A DNA stretch of 64,000 bases from Paenibacillus prosopidis (GCF_003337375.1 NZ_QPJD01000006.1:165163-229162); one strand, 5' to 3'. Numbered from the stretch's first letter, positions 43,753 through 55,010 are shown. The notes: a model not told the origin generated them from the letters alone. Made by a program: numbers and translations.

Positions 43753-45177
43753 ATGACATACGTGTCAAATCGGTTAATCACGTATCCAGATCCCGAGGGT
43801 GCGATTGGCAATTCCGATTATACGGTGCGCGTCCGGCAGGGACAAGGCGAATGGCGGCAGCTGTTCAGCTATAACGTGAAGGTGGACATGCATGATGTGC
43901 GGGATGCCTCCATGGTTTATTTCGATTGTGCCGGCGCGGTTGAAGTCGAAGTGATCAAGAATGACGGGGAGATTCGCGACGTGGCGATCCGCCCCTCATC
44001 AGCGGGGATTGACGGCGTCGTGGGTGGAAACCGCGTGACGTTCACAATGGACGAGCCCCGTAAATTGTCGCTCGAAGTGAACGGAGACCGATTCCATAAT
44101 TTGCATATCTTTGCCAATCCGATTGAGAAAGATGCGCCGATGCAGGACGATCCGGGCGTCTTAGTCGTTATGCCGGGCAAACATCAGACCGAAGATCTCC
44201 AGCGTCTGATCACGCCGGAAGTATCGGTCATCTATTTCGATACCGGCATACATGTTCTGGAACAGCCGCAATTCCGCTTGCCTTCCGGTGTAACGGTCTA
44301 TGTTGCCGGAGGATCGGTCGTCTATGGGGCGTTCATCTGTGATCATGTACGGGATGTGACGATCCGGGGTCGCGGGATCGTCTATATGTCCGACTTCGAG
44401 AAAACGACGTATTATCGCGCCGTTGAGATTTTGTTCTCCGAACATATTGCCGTCGAAGGAATCATTGTTATTGATCCGCCCCATTATACCGTTAAGATAG
44501 GGAGTTCCGAGCATATCTCGATCCGCAACATCAAATCGTTCAGTACCCGCGGGTGGTCGGACGGCATCGACATGATGTCAAGTGCCCATGTGGACGTTGA
44601 CGATGTGTTTCTGCGAACGTCCGACGATTGCATCGCAATTTATGGCAGCCGATGGGACTATCAGGGGGACACACGGGATATCACAGTCCGAAATTCCATC
44701 TTATGGGCGGACGTGGCTCATCCGATGAATGTCGGCGGGCACGGCAATCACGATAAAGGGGACGTTATCGAAAACATTCTTTTTGAAAATATAGATGTGC
44801 TCGAGCACCATGAGCCACAGCCTTATTATTGGGGGTGTTTTTCGATTAACTGCGGCGATAACAATACAGTCCGGAATGTGACCTATCGGAATATCCGGGT
44901 AGAACAGTTCGAGCTCGGACAGCTGATCGACATCCGTGTGCTCTTTAACCCCAAATATAATCCATGTCCCGGCTTCCGGGTGGAAAATATTTATTTCGAG
45001 AATATCGCGTTCAACGGAATTTGCGATAACCCGTCGCTTATCGCGGGCTTCGACGAGTCTAAATTCGTAAGGGGGGTGAAGTTCAGGAATTTGCGAATCA
45101 ATGATCGGCACATCCTCAGTCCGGAGTCTGGAAATATTCGGATTGGAGATTATGCGTATGATGTCAAGTTCACCTAA
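43753..45177 (+). CDS. GH28-like beta-helix enzyme, probably cytoplasmic (copy 1)
   Basis: A 474-residue protein with no signal peptide. Residues 1-150 form a beta-rich N-terminal domain; the rest is a right-handed beta-helix. GH28-type catalytic signatures are present: DGID at 270-273, SDDC at 290-293 and GGHG at 328-331. It may hydrolyse galacturonic-acid-containing oligosaccharides (polygalacturonase or rhamnogalacturonan type) after uptake; the exact substrate cannot be read from sequence. A paralogue with similar residues is at 59661-61094. It is 39 bases before a large secreted lyase gene. Confidence 0.8.
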   Translation: MTYVSNRLITYPDPEGAIGNSDYTVRVRQGQGEWRQLFSYNVKVDMHDVRDASMVYFDCAGAVEVEVIKNDGEIRDVAIRPSSAGIDGVVGGNRVTFTMDEPRKLSLEVNGDRFHNLHIFANPIEKDAPMQDDPGVLVVMPGKHQTEDLQRLITPEVSVIYFDTGIHVLEQPQFRLPSGVTVYVAGGSVVYGAFICDHVRDVTIRGRGIVYMSDFEKTTYYRAVEILFSEHIAVEGIIVIDPPHYTVKIGSSEHISIRNIKSFSTRGWSDGIDMMSSAHVDVDDVFLRTSDDCIAIYGSRWDYQGDTRDITVRNSILWADVAHPMNVGGHGNHDKGDVIENILFENIDVLEHHEPQPYYWGCFSINCGDNNTVRNVTYRNIRVEQFELGQLIDIRVLFNPKYNPCPGFRVENIYFENIAFNGICDNPSLIAGFDESKFVRGVKFRNLRINDRHILSPESGNIRIGDYAYDVKFT

Positions 45178-45216
45178 AGCAAGTCGCATCAAAAGATTGT
45201 ATTGGGGGAGTGCAAC

Positions 45217-48200
45217 ATGAAGGTTCGTAACAAAGAATCTGGTAAAGTATTGAAAAAGTTTCTGCCGTTACTCATTATCGCTAGCATGATCGTCGCATTG
45301 TTGCCCGTATCGGCGGGAACCGTATCAGCCGAAACAGGCTCGGAATCGGTTATAACGGATTATTTGCCGACGATTTACGAGACCATAGATGCAAACGGTT
45401 TCAAGCATCCGGGTGTCGGACTAACCAAGGAATTACTCGAGAATTTGCAAACGCAGGTACGGGCGCAGAAGGAGCCTTGGAAAACCTATTTCGACCAGTT
45501 GGTAGCGTCGACTGACCCATGGGGAACCCCGCTTGCGACCCGGACGGTCTCGTCCAGATTTTCCGAAGGCTGTTGGTGCAGCCAGGGCTATAACGAAAAA
45601 TTCATATGGGATGGCTTAACAGCGTATACGCAGGCTCTTATGTATGTGATAACGGGCGATGAGGTTTATCGGGCCAATACGATGTATATTATCCGGAAAT
45701 GGGAGCAGAAGAACCCTGCGGATTACGCGTATTTTGTCGATTCGCACATTCACACGGGAGTGCCTCTCTACCGTATGGTTACCGCCGCGGAGATCATGAG
45801 GTATACCAGCACGCAGACGCCGGAACTGGAATGGACAAACCAGGATACGGCCAATCTCACGAATAATGTGATCGTTCCGGTCACCGATACCTTCAATCAT
45901 ACGAATGGCCGCTTCATGAACCAGCATCTTTATCCGCTGATCGGAGCCATTTCCGGATATATCTTCACCGGCAATGTGGAGCGGTATCACGAGGCAGTCG
46001 AGTGGTTCACGGTGAACAAGACGGCTGTGGATCAGCACGTGAACGGTTCCATCAAGAGATTGTTCCGGCTCGTCGATACGAATGCGGCGACGGGCGAGAA
46101 GGTGGAAAACCCGCAGGTGCAGATTACGGAGATGGGCAGGGACCAGGCTCACAGCACCGGCGACGTCATCAATGTCTCCATTATATCTCGTCTGTTGCAG
46201 GCTCAGGGAACCAAGGTGGATCCGGTTGACGGTACGGTTTCCACTGCGGAGAATGCGGTTACCTCGTACGATTTTCTCGGCAAGCGCATTCTGGCAGGCA
46301 CCGATCATTTTGCCCGGTATATGAACGGCTATGATACGCCTTGGATCCCGACAGAGGCGCGTATGCGTGAGGATGGCAGTCCGGTCATTTACCAGGTATT
46401 GAGTACCGAATATCGGGGAAGAATCGGCGGCAATGCCTATGATCTATACTATTACTATAAATATGAGCAAGGCTTGGACATAGAGCAGGTTGCTCCGTAC
46501 TTCGCCGAGATGTTCAAAAAGAGGACGAATTACTGGTGGGCATCACGGGATTCCGGAGGGGAATATTGGTTGTACATCCCCAAGGAAGCCGAGGTCGAGG
46601 GAGCGACAAATCTCCCGAAGGTTAACCCGAACCCGAATTGGAAGGAGATTGAGGATCGGTTCACCAGCTTGGACGGCAACTCGACCGCCATGCAAGAGGG
46701 CGATGTTTCCTTCGTCCGCATTAACGCCACGGAATCCGGCAGCAAAATCGCTTTGGTTGAATCCGGCAGCGGTACGAAAGTGCTCGGATACAAGATTCGG
46801 ACAAACGGTGCGGCGAAGCTGGAAGCCTTCGGCGAAACGATCACGTTGCCGGATACCCAGGGGCAATGGAGATATGTATATTATGAAGGCCATGGGCTCG
46901 GGGCCCTGAATTATTTCACGATTATAGGCAGCGGAACGACGGTCGATATCGACCATATCAATGTCAACGCGGCCAATGAACTGACGCCGCCGGTGTTTAA
47001 TGAAGGAAATGCCGCTTTGAACCTGTTTACCTATGTTGGGTCCGGGGCGGCGCTCCATTTAGATTTCTCGGCGACGGACGCAGGCACGTCCGATGTTGTG
47101 ACCTATCGGATTGCGGGTGTGCCCGAAGGCGCCGTATTCGATATAAGCACCGGCGCATTTGACTGGAAACCGACGCAGGCCGGAACGTATGCCTTCGTCG
47201 TGGAAGCTTCCGACGGCACGACGGTATCCACGAGAGATGTCATGGTGACCGTCGCCAATGATCGGCAGTCGGCGGTGGATGCCGTCATTGCGCCCTATGA
47301 CGCCAATAAGGATTATATCTGGGCAACGCTCGATACGTATAAACTAACAAACGATGACACCATGAGCGTCATTGACACCGCAACGGATGCCGAGTTCTAT
47401 CAGAAGCTGGCGGCTCTGGATGACGCCGTGCAAGGACTTGAGTTAACCACGCCGTTACACACTGACGGCAGCATTTATTATCAGAATATTTTCGTATCTT
47501 CCGGCTTTAACTTGAAGACTTATCTGGACAGTGTCACGAGTACGTTCGGTAGGGACGTTCATATGGACATGGGGCCCAATTTCCGGGTTTCGGCTAGTAG
47601 CTTCCAGATTCAGGCACGGGCAGGATTTCCTGAACGCGGCGGCGGCATTACCATGTACGGATCCAATGACAATGAAACCTGGACCCGGTTGACGCCGGGA
47701 GTGACCCCCGTGTCATCAGAGATGCACACGTTGACGGTGTCGCCGGAGCTCCAGAATGAGCAATTCCGTTTTCTGAAAATCCAAATGATTCATAAGCCGT
47801 ACGACGCTCCCTTCATTGAGTTGTCCGAGTTCCGGATCTTCGGGAAGCGTCACGAGGTCATCAACAAGATCTCATCGGTCTCCATCGGTTCGGATCAGGC
47901 CTTCGGAGGGCGGATTGTCCTGGGAGACACAGCGAAATTATCCTTCCAATCAACTGAAGCCATTCAGAATGTGAAGGTTACGCTTCAGGGTGTACCCGCG
48001 ACCGTTCATTCGGAGGATGGCCTGAATTGGACGGCCAAAGCGGTCATGGGACCGGATGCGGCGCCCGGCACGTTGAAATTTAAACTCAATTATCAGACGG
48101 CGGAAGGTATCGATGCCCCGGCAACGTTGTTCGTAACCGACGGGTCTCGCTTGATACTGGTGGACGAATCGGACGTGATCCCCGGTGTGACGTCAATCGC

Positions 48201-50700
48201 TGCAGTGAGCGATTCTTACGGCAGATCGCCGGCAGACGCGATCGCATCAGCGAACAGATTGTTCGATAACAATCCGGGTACGGTGACCGATTACCGCTTG
48301 AACGGAAGCGGTGCCGGAGCATGGGTCACCTTCGACTTTAAACAAGGCGGCAACGCGCGATTGAAGTATGTGGAGCTACTGGCAAGGCAAGACGGATATT
48401 ATACAAGAATCAACGGTACGGTCATTCAGGGCTCCAACGACAATGTAACATGGAAGACCATCTCCACAGGAGCCGTCTCCACGCGGGACTGGCAGATCTT
48501 GTCTATTACCGACAAGAACCCCTACCGGTATATCCGTATTATCAATGGGAACAGCTGGTTCGGGAATATGGCGGAAGTGAGATTCCACGGCGATCTGGAT
48601 TATGATGCAGCTTACTTTGATTCCATCGTGCTGGCGCCGGACGGCTATACCCGAGGCAGCTACTACCTGTATCAACAAAAAGTGAAAGAGATCAAGGCGG
48701 AATTGGCGGAACTGGGAGCGAACAAAATGGCCATTCTGAATGAATTGCTTCAGGCGAGTTCGATACTGGTGCCGATAAGCGCTATTACACCTTCTATGGT
48801 GACGGCAAATACGGTTTCGTGGGACGGCAAGTTGAGTGCGGCGGCGAACGGATGGCGTGCTTTTGACGGCAACGCGAACACATCCCCTGACACCAAAACC
48901 GCAGCCGGTTGGGTGAATGTTGACTTGGGCGAAGGAAACGCCATAACGGTTAACGGCATCAAGTTTATACCACGCTCCGGCAATGAAAACCGAATGAATG
49001 GAGCGCTGATCCAAGGCTCCAATGATGGGGTTAACTTCAACACTTTGCATACAATCAATGGGGTATCTGGTCAGCAATGGTATACGCAAGCGATCAACAA
49101 CAATACGGCATATCGTTATCTGCGATATTACACGCCGAATGGTTTTGCCAACGTCGGGGAGTTGCAATTCCTCTTCATGGATCGCACGTTGCTTGCGCTC
49201 TTGCTGAACCAAGCGGATCAGGTCGTTACCGACCACTATACGGCTGAAAGCGTTGCAGCGCTTCAGGCTGAAGTATCGGCGGCACAATCTGTGAATAACA
49301 ATGCCGGGGCACCGCAGGGCGAGATCGATGCGGCAGCTCAGAAGCTGCGTGAAGCGCTGGAAGGTCTGGAGATTAAGATCACGGCTTCGCTCGATCCTTC
49401 CGCACCGAACGGCCTGAACGGTTGGTATACAGCTCCCGTGACGGTGACGTTATCGGCCTACGGGAATGTGCAGTACAGTCTGGACGGCGGAAGCAGCTGG
49501 AGCGTTTATGACGGAGCTGTTGCCTTGAGTCAGGAAGGGCCGAACCTAATGCTGTATCGGCCGGTTACGGTTACCGATTCGGTTTATCCGAAATCGGTGA
49601 ATGTCAAAATCGATCTGACTGCACCGCAAGTCACGATTGCCGGTGAAGCTTCGTACACCATTGATCAGACGGTTAACATCACGTGCAGCGCGGTGGATAC
49701 CGTATCCGGCGTGACCTACTCGCCGTGCGATGCACCGCTTGTGAATATCAAAGCGTATACGCTTGATCCGGGCCCTCATAAGGTGACGGCGGAAGCGGAA
49801 GATGGCGCGGGACACCGCAGATCGGCTGAACATTCGTACAGCGTAGTGGCGACATTCGACAGCCTTTCTGCGCTGACCGGTACTTTCGCGGCCGAAACCG
49901 GTGCTGCAGGTGCCGATCAAATTGCGGCATCGCTGCAGCAGCAGCTGGAAACGGCTGAAGCGAGAGCGGCAGAAAGAAAAGGCGCGGAAGCCCGCAAACT
50001 GCTGCAAGCGTATATCACGGAAGTGAACAAGCAAAGCGGTAACGTGTTCACGGCCGAGCAGGCGGCAGTGCTTGTTCGCTGGGCACAGTGGCTGCACGAT
50101 GTGACGCCGTTAGCATCGGGAGCACCGGGTAAACCGGTCCTTTCCGACAACAACGGACATGACACGGGACTGAAGGACGGCAGCTATACCGTCACCATGA
50201 ACCTGTGGTGGGGGAACAACGGCACCGAATTCAAGCTGTACGAGAACGGCAAGCTGATCTCTGCGCAGAAGCTGACGGACAACTCGCCGGAGGCCCAAAC
50301 CGTGAAAATCGATATCACGGGTAAAGCGAACGGTACGTATACGTACACCTGCGAGCTGACGAACGTCTTCGGCACGACAGCATGCGACCCGCTTATCGTA
50401 AAAGTCACCGACGCTTCGCCGGGCAAACCGGTATTGTCCCATAACAACTGGGACGGCGACGGGAATTACGATATTACGATGAACATGTGGTGGGGAACGA
50501 ACGGTTCCGAGTACCGCCTGTACGAGAACGGCGTATTGATTGACACGAAGACGCTGAGCGTGGCAACGCCGAAAGCCCAGCAGGCGGTAACGAATATATC
50601 CGGCAGGGCGCCGGGCGTATACGAGTACCGCGCTGTGCTGGTCAATGCGTCGGGCGAGACGTCCAGCGAGACGATCACCATTACCGTCAAGCAGCAATAA
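45217..50700 (+). CDS. Giant secreted alginate-lyase-fold protein with accessory domains
   Basis: A 1827-residue secreted protein (signal peptide ends near VSA-ETG, about residue 36). Residues about 60-480 are an alginate-lyase-like (alpha/alpha) domain with FMNQH (234-237) and EMGRDQAH (305-312). An Ig-like putative dystroglycan-type domain is at 590-680 and three F5/8-type carbohydrate modules are near 752-880, 990-1130 and 1190-1325. A FIVAR helical domain (1328-1385), an Ig-like domain (1390-1545), a FIMAH domain (1546-1628) and two tandem GKPVLS repeats (1632-1826) follow. It should cut uronate-containing polysaccharide outside the cell. The start at ATG 45217 follows GGGGGAG. Confidence 0.85.
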   Translation: MKVRNKESGKVLKKFLPLLIIASMIVALLPVSAGTVSAETGSESVITDYLPTIYETIDANGFKHPGVGLTKELLENLQTQVRAQKEPWKTYFDQLVASTDPWGTPLATRTVSSRFSEGCWCSQGYNEKFIWDGLTAYTQALMYVITGDEVYRANTMYIIRKWEQKNPADYAYFVDSHIHTGVPLYRMVTAAEIMRYTSTQTPELEWTNQDTANLTNNVIVPVTDTFNHTNGRFMNQHLYPLIGAISGYIFTGNVERYHEAVEWFTVNKTAVDQHVNGSIKRLFRLVDTNAATGEKVENPQVQITEMGRDQAHSTGDVINVSIISRLLQAQGTKVDPVDGTVSTAENAVTSYDFLGKRILAGTDHFARYMNGYDTPWIPTEARMREDGSPVIYQVLSTEYRGRIGGNAYDLYYYYKYEQGLDIEQVAPYFAEMFKKRTNYWWASRDSGGEYWLYIPKEAEVEGATNLPKVNPNPNWKEIEDRFTSLDGNSTAMQEGDVSFVRINATESGSKIALVESGSGTKVLGYKIRTNGAAKLEAFGETITLPDTQGQWRYVYYEGHGLGALNYFTIIGSGTTVDIDHINVNAANELTPPVFNEGNAALNLFTYVGSGAALHLDFSATDAGTSDVVTYRIAGVPEGAVFDISTGAFDWKPTQAGTYAFVVEASDGTTVSTRDVMVTVANDRQSAVDAVIAPYDANKDYIWATLDTYKLTNDDTMSVIDTATDAEFYQKLAALDDAVQGLELTTPLHTDGSIYYQNIFVSSGFNLKTYLDSVTSTFGRDVHMDMGPNFRVSASSFQIQARAGFPERGGGITMYGSNDNETWTRLTPGVTPVSSEMHTLTVSPELQNEQFRFLKIQMIHKPYDAPFIELSEFRIFGKRHEVINKISSVSIGSDQAFGGRIVLGDTAKLSFQSTEAIQNVKVTLQGVPATVHSEDGLNWTAKAVMGPDAAPGTLKFKLNYQTAEGIDAPATLFVTDGSRLILVDESDVIPGVTSIAAVSDSYGRSPADAIASANRLFDNNPGTVTDYRLNGSGAGAWVTFDFKQGGNARLKYVELLARQDGYYTRINGTVIQGSNDNVTWKTISTGAVSTRDWQILSITDKNPYRYIRIINGNSWFGNMAEVRFHGDLDYDAAYFDSIVLAPDGYTRGSYYLYQQKVKEIKAELAELGANKMAILNELLQASSILVPISAITPSMVTANTVSWDGKLSAAANGWRAFDGNANTSPDTKTAAGWVNVDLGEGNAITVNGIKFIPRSGNENRMNGALIQGSNDGVNFNTLHTINGVSGQQWYTQAINNNTAYRYLRYYTPNGFANVGELQFLFMDRTLLALLLNQADQVVTDHYTAESVAALQAEVSAAQSVNNNAGAPQGEIDAAAQKLREALEGLEIKITASLDPSAPNGLNGWYTAPVTVTLSAYGNVQYSLDGGSSWSVYDGAVALSQEGPNLMLYRPVTVTDSVYPKSVNVKIDLTAPQVTIAGEASYTIDQTVNITCSAVDTVSGVTYSPCDAPLVNIKAYTLDPGPHKVTAEAEDGAGHRRSAEHSYSVVATFDSLSALTGTFAAETGAAGADQIAASLQQQLETAEARAAERKGAEARKLLQAYITEVNKQSGNVFTAEQAAVLVRWAQWLHDVTPLASGAPGKPVLSDNNGHDTGLKDGSYTVTMNLWWGNNGTEFKLYENGKLISAQKLTDNSPEAQTVKIDITGKANGTYTYTCELTNVFGTTACDPLIVKVTDASPGKPVLSHNNWDGDGNYDITMNMWWGTNGSEYRLYENGVLIDTKTLSVATPKAQQAVTNISGRAPGVYEYRAVLVNASGETSSETITITVKQQ

Positions 50701-50764
50701 ACCGGACAAACCGGTACGTTTGGCAAAGTCGCTGAATTATTAGGCATCAAAGCATGGAATAAAT

Positions 50765-50804
50765 GGAAGGCCGAAAGGAGCGCATACCGAGTCGGCCTTC
50801 CCCT
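50765..50804 (+). terminator. Terminator after the giant lyase
   Basis: The stem GGAAGGCCGA (50765-50774) with TCGGCCTTCC (50792-50801) has a 17-base loop. A short CCTTT follows, so the T-tract is weak. Confidence 0.6.
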
Positions 50805-50876
50805 TTAGTTTGATATTTCGCTTTCAATCCTGCTCATGATTTCGGCCATCCCTTTAGGCGTAACGGTCAACCGAAA

Positions 50877-50969
50877 AATGTAAGCGCCGCCACAACGGCG
50901 CACGAGGGAATCTTGTACACGCAAGCCGATTTTGACCGCGCCAAGCAAAAAGTCGCAATAGGCGCGAGA
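50877..50969 (+). pseudogene. N-terminal motif of a decayed third alginate-lyase-family gene
   Basis: The frame reads AHEGILYTQADFDRAKQKVA, close to the conserved start of the lyase domain (HPG-x-L-T-x-x-D-L-x-x-x-R-x-x-V). The intact neighbours have [20 protein letters not shown] and HPGIAMSQTDLDNMRDHVRA at the equivalent place. No start codon, signal peptide or remaining lyase domain is present. Confidence 0.65.
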
Positions 50970-51016
50970 GGATTAAGATTTTTCCCGCATATAAGACGAA
51001 TTTTCAATCAACGATA

Positions 51017-51038
51017 ATGTTGTAAGCGATTACAACAT
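51017..51038. promoter_or_regulatory. 22-base near-perfect palindrome / cre site before the second lyase
   Basis: Arms ATGTTGTAA and TTACAACAT enclose GCGA. The inner TTGTAAGCGATTACA (51020-51034) fits the CcpA cre consensus without mismatch. It lies about 160 bases before the start codon. A promoter next to it was not identified with confidence. Confidence 0.65.
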
Positions 51039-51198
51039 GTTGAAGAGCGAAAGCACTTCAATCCAACGATAGCTATATATTTGTACATGATTTCAGAAAT
51101 GCGTTTGAAAGGGGGGGATGCGATAGAGGAAGTGATTGTAAACGGGCTGCGGAGATAAAACAGGCCACAATGAGCAGTTAAAAAAAGGAGGAAATGAC

Positions 51199-53346
51199 AT
51201 GTATCTCTTCGAGAAGAACAGTTTTCCCCACAGGATTGTTTCTGGCATTCTTTGTTTGGTGTTGGCGATGACGACCTTTCTCACGATCGGCAGCCAAACG
51301 GCACAAGCGGCGATTTCGCCGCTGATAACTCCTTATAAGCCGCAGGTAGTAAGTACGTCTGCAAATTTGTCCTATACCGATTCCTCCGGGAACACGGTAA
51401 CGGGAACCATTAACCATCCAGGCATTGCAATGAGTCAGACGGATTTGGACAACATGCGCGATCACGTTAGAGCGGGGGATGAACCTTGGAATACGGCGTT
51501 TAATGCCTTTGCCGCCGACTCTCAATCCAGTAAAACGCCAAGAATCTATTATGAAAATACTTATATCTTCAAGCACATACAAGGGCCTTGGGGGTTTAAC
51601 GATATTTATACCGACCCAGCGAATCCTAAATATTACAGTAATCCCAGCGAATATGTAGGAGCGCGTGCCAATACCGATTCTGAAACTGCTCTCATGCAGG
51701 CGGTTATGTGGTATATTACCGGCGATGTAACGTATCGCACAAATGCCATGAAAATCATCAGGAGTTATTCTGCCGCAGAGGATATCGTTACCCATACGAA
51801 CTTCCGTTTTGCTATAATGAGTTATCTTCTCTCGGCAGCGGCGGAAATCCTGCGCTATTCCGATACGCTTACGTTGAGTGAGAAATGGACGGATGCAGAT
51901 ACAGCGAATCTTACCCATCTCATGGACATCGTTGCCGTTACTTATAACGCTCATGGAATGTTTATGAATCAGCATCAGTTCGGGGTTATGGGAACGATGG
52001 GAAGAGCGATCTTCACCAATAATCTGCAGCTTTACGATGAGGCTGTAGAAGCCACGACTGTAAATGCTGCTGGCAATGACGGGGGAAGAAACGGTTCCAT
52101 CAAGCATCAGATGCGGTGGATGACGAAAAATGAAAGGACAGGAGAACCGCTAGACCCGTCGGATTACCATGTGCAATTAGTAGAAATGGGACGCGATCAG
52201 GGACATACGTACGCCGATATCGCCGGACTGTCTACATTGGCGCAAACCATCAATGCCCAAGGCACGAAGGTTGACCCGGTAACCGGAGCGAGATCTACTG
52301 CCGCTAATGCGGTGAATGCATTCAATTACCTGGATGACCGCTTGCTGGAAGGGACGACTTATGCTCTGAAATATCATTTGGGGTATGAAATGTTATGGAC
52401 GCCTGCATGGGCAAACGAAAACAGTACTATTCAGTATTATGATAAGATCAACCCATGGCCGGGCAGGGGCAGATTCGATCCTTACTTAAGTGTGTTGTAC
52501 AACTATTATAAATATATCGAAGGGCGGGATATGACCCAGGAAAAATACAAATACTTGGCCTACGCATATGAAACGAGAATGCCGGAGGTTGCACAGAAGG
52601 ATTATCCGCTTGCTTCTTTGCTGTACACACCTGATACGGCAAAGACGGATGGCTTGAGCAATAAGATCACATTAGGCTCGATAACGGGATTGACGGCAAC
52701 GGCGGCGGGTGCGAATACGATCTACTTAAGCTGGGAGGGAGTGCCGAATGCGCTTGGGTATAACATCTACCGGTCCACAGATCCGAATGGCACCTTTACA
52801 AAGATTAGCAGCGCCCCCACTGCAGCGACAGTATATCGCGATACAAGCTTAACCCCTGATACGACCTACTATTATCAAGTTGAGGTAGCCGGAGGATCGA
52901 AATCCGCTGTCGTATCTGCAGCTACAGGAGGAAGTTCAGGGACTGCTTCAGTCAGATTCAAAAACGCCGCCACCGGCTTGTATATCGATGGGATAGGCCG
53001 CACGGTGAACGGCTCCGCTGCCGGACAATGGAGTTCCAGCACCAGCAATAATCAGCGGTGGATTGAAGAAATTAGCGGGAGCTATGTGCGATTTAAGAAT
53101 GTTGCAACCGGACTTTACCTGGACGGTATGGGCCTCACGACCAACGGCTCCATTGCCGGACAATGGAGCTCAAGCACCAGCAATAATCAGCAATGGTCCG
53201 TCTCGATTGATGGCAACAATGTGCGGATCCGAAACCGAGCTTCGGGGTTATATCTGGACGGGGTGGGCCGCACGACCGACGGGGCGGACCTGGGTCAATA
53301 CGGAGGAGGCAGCAGCGCCAACCAAAGGTGGCAGATTGTAAACTGA
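51199..53346 (+). CDS. Secreted alginate-lyase-fold protein with FN3 and ricin-type repeats
   Basis: A 715-residue secreted protein (signal peptide ends near AQA, about residue 36). The lyase-like domain spans about 70-480 with FMNQH (255-259) and EMGRDQGH (329-336), both shared with 45217-50700. A fibronectin type III domain is at 493-580 and three ricin-type (CBM13-like) repeats of about 45 residues fill 583-715 (GLYIDGIGR, GLYLDGMGL, GLYLDGVGR). It probably cuts and binds the same polysaccharide as the larger protein. AAAGGAGG lies 7 bases before the ATG. Confidence 0.85.
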   Translation: MYLFEKNSFPHRIVSGILCLVLAMTTFLTIGSQTAQAAISPLITPYKPQVVSTSANLSYTDSSGNTVTGTINHPGIAMSQTDLDNMRDHVRAGDEPWNTAFNAFAADSQSSKTPRIYYENTYIFKHIQGPWGFNDIYTDPANPKYYSNPSEYVGARANTDSETALMQAVMWYITGDVTYRTNAMKIIRSYSAAEDIVTHTNFRFAIMSYLLSAAAEILRYSDTLTLSEKWTDADTANLTHLMDIVAVTYNAHGMFMNQHQFGVMGTMGRAIFTNNLQLYDEAVEATTVNAAGNDGGRNGSIKHQMRWMTKNERTGEPLDPSDYHVQLVEMGRDQGHTYADIAGLSTLAQTINAQGTKVDPVTGARSTAANAVNAFNYLDDRLLEGTTYALKYHLGYEMLWTPAWANENSTIQYYDKINPWPGRGRFDPYLSVLYNYYKYIEGRDMTQEKYKYLAYAYETRMPEVAQKDYPLASLLYTPDTAKTDGLSNKITLGSITGLTATAAGANTIYLSWEGVPNALGYNIYRSTDPNGTFTKISSAPTAATVYRDTSLTPDTTYYYQVEVAGGSKSAVVSAATGGSSGTASVRFKNAATGLYIDGIGRTVNGSAAGQWSSSTSNNQRWIEEISGSYVRFKNVATGLYLDGMGLTTNGSIAGQWSSSTSNNQQWSVSIDGNNVRIRNRASGLYLDGVGRTTDGADLGQYGGGSSANQRWQIVN

Positions 53347-53368
53347 GTATACTGAATGCTTGATTTAT

Positions 53369-53403
53369 ACCGCTCATTTCCGTTCGGGGGTGAGCGGTTT
53401 TTT
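53369..53403 (+). terminator. Terminator after the second lyase
   Basis: The 8-bp stem ACCGCTCA/TGAGCGGT has a 14-base loop and is followed by TTTTTT. Confidence 0.8.
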
Positions 53404-53501
53404 GATGTTACACGCTAACGGGCACAAGATTCTAAAGAAATCAAAATAAAGTAAATGATTTTCTGATTGAGATTGATTACGATGCTCATACGGCTTCCAT
53501 T

Positions 53502-53876
53502 CAGGCTTACGAGATATTGGTTAAATATATGGAATTGCGGGAAGCTTTAAGGGACTATACCCGTGAGCTGATGAAAGAAGCCCATGAGAAAGGTGCGCCG
53601 GTTATGAGGCCGCTCTTCTATGAATTCAAAAATGACGATAAGGTCTGGGATATCAAGGACGAATACCTGTATGGTCCGGATCTGTTGGTGGCTCCTAACC
53701 TTTATGAAGGCGCTGTATCCAGAGAGGTTTATCTGCCTGAAGGTTCAAAATGGACGGATGCGCGTACGGGAAGTGTCTTCGAAGGCGGACAAACCATTCT
53801 TGTTGAAGCTCCTCTAAGCTCGATTCCGGTATTTTTACGGGATGGAAGACAAGCGTATCTCATTGGAAAAATATGA
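53502..53876 (+). pseudogene. C-terminal fragment of a GH31 glycosidase
   Basis: About 124 codons read VKYMELREALRDYTRELMKE, then EAHEKGAPVMRPLFYEF, YLYGPDLLVAPN and SIPVFLRDG. These are the conserved end of the GH31 barrel and its proximal beta domain (LVAP-x-L, IPVF-R-G). The catalytic barrel and both catalytic Asp residues are absent. The first in-frame start is a TTG at 53517 with no ribosome site. It is a remnant of an alpha-xylosidase/alpha-glucosidase-type gene. Confidence 0.82.
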
Positions 53877-53895
53877 TATTGTTTCGGGTTTCACG

Positions 53896-53928
53896 GAGAA
53901 GCAGGATTAACGCCTGCTTCTCTTTATT
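53896..53928 (+). terminator. Terminator after the GH31 fragment
   Basis: The 10-bp stem GAGAAGCAGG/CCTGCTTCTC is followed by TTTATTTC. Confidence 0.75.
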
Positions 53929-53950
53929 TCATTTTATGGAATAAACGGGA

Positions 53951-54117
53951 TTAACAGGGATGATTCGTTATAGGAGTGCCGGTGATGCGTTTGGCATAGC
54001 GGACAGTCATGTCAATGAAATCGTCCGCATGTTTTTGAACGTTCGTCACGTCCGGGATACGCCTTCCTTGTTAGTGCCCGAATTGTCAAACGGTGAGACG
54101 TCCAAATCGAGCGGCAT
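53951..54117 (-). mobile_element. IS1380-type transposase remnant
   Basis: On the minus strand the frame from 54117 reads MPLDLDVSPFDNSGTNKEGV, then SRT and a stop. The D-V-S-x-F-D-N-S-G-T-x-K-E-G-V stretch is the conserved region of IS1380-family transposases. After the stop another frame reads VQKHADDFIDMTVRYAKRIT, similar to a later part of these proteins. Two frames and missing ends show decay; terminal inverted repeats were not found. Confidence 0.6.
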
Positions 54118-54125
54118 AAGATGCC

Positions 54126-55010
54126 TCAATCCCTCTTCTCAATGGTAAGACGGCCGCCATCCTCCACCGCTCGAAACAGCACGGGACGTTCGTTTGGCGC
54201 GTCGTTTGGTGCATGGATGGTTAGCATGGATTGACCGGAAAATGTCTGAAAGAGCATCCCATGTCCCCCATCCTTCGCGAACAACGGCAGAGGATCATGC
54301 GTCCAAGGACCAGCGATTTGCCCAGATTGGGAACGTGCAATTCCCAGCGCATAACCTAGATCACCATGCGAAGACCAAAGCATTATCAATTCGCCGCTCG
54401 GAAGTCTATACAAGAATGGTCCATCCGTTACATAATTTTCTCCTGATTCTCCAAATCCCGTGGTCCATGGAGCTTCCGACGCCCGAAAGAGCAAGACCGG
54501 TTCGCCAACCGTACCTGTCAAGTCTTCCTGCAGCCGAATAGCATACATTTCGCCATCCTCCACCTGCAGCCATTCACGGCAAAAAACCATCCATGGAGCA
54601 CCGTTTTCATCCACAAATAGAGTACCGTCCAGGCACTCCCAATCGGGAGGTGTCAAAGGCAATCCCATGGAATGAAAAGGGCCTTCCGGCGATTCTGCCG
54701 TCAAAATACCAGTCCCCCGGCACCGCCCCTCAACTTTAAAGCTTGCAAACATATAGTAGCGCCCGCCCCAAAGGTATACCTCCGGCGCCCAAAAGTGATG
54801 GTCCGCCCAAAAGTCAGGTTCGGGACGAAAGGCCGGTATCGGGCCTGTCCATTCCTGCAAATCGCTGCTTACATATACATCAAACCCGATCGCTGGACCC
54901 TCCCATACATTCACACCAAGGGTTCCATATAAATAGTACTTTTTCTCGTTCTTGTCTGTAAGCACAAACGGGTCCCGCAGATGAATATCCGACAATCGCT
55001 TTATCTGCAT
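54126..55010 (-). CDS. GH43-type glycosidase
   Basis: A 294-residue five-bladed propeller enzyme without a signal peptide. The catalytic base motif is in DIHLRDPFVL (D near residue 12), the pKa-modulating Asp may lie in WECLDGTLF, and the acid may be the Glu in FWAPEVYLWGG. Family members release arabinose or xylose from side chains. It is transcribed opposite to its neighbours. The end abuts the IS1380 remnant but the length is normal, so it appears intact. GAGGAATAGC precedes the ATG. Confidence 0.85.
   Translation of the reverse strand: MQIKRLSDIHLRDPFVLTDKNEKKYYLYGTLGVNVWEGPAIGFDVYVSSDLQEWTGPIPAFRPEPDFWADHHFWAPEVYLWGGRYYMFASFKVEGRCRGTGILTAESPEGPFHSMGLPLTPPDWECLDGTLFVDENGAPWMVFCREWLQVEDGEMYAIRLQEDLTGTVGEPVLLFRASEAPWTTGFGESGENYVTDGPFLYRLPSGELIMLWSSHGDLGYALGIARSQSGQIAGPWTHDPLPLFAKDGGHGMLFQTFSGQSMLTIHAPNDAPNERPVLFRAVEDGGRLTIEKRD

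Noticed and set aside
45616..46308. Minus-strand open frame inside the large lyase gene
   Set aside because: It is a shadow of a clear signal-peptide and lyase-domain frame on the plus strand.
53960..54148. Small plus-strand open frame of 62 codons
   Set aside because: The minus strand of the same bases reads as an IS1380 transposase fragment, which explains the sequence better.
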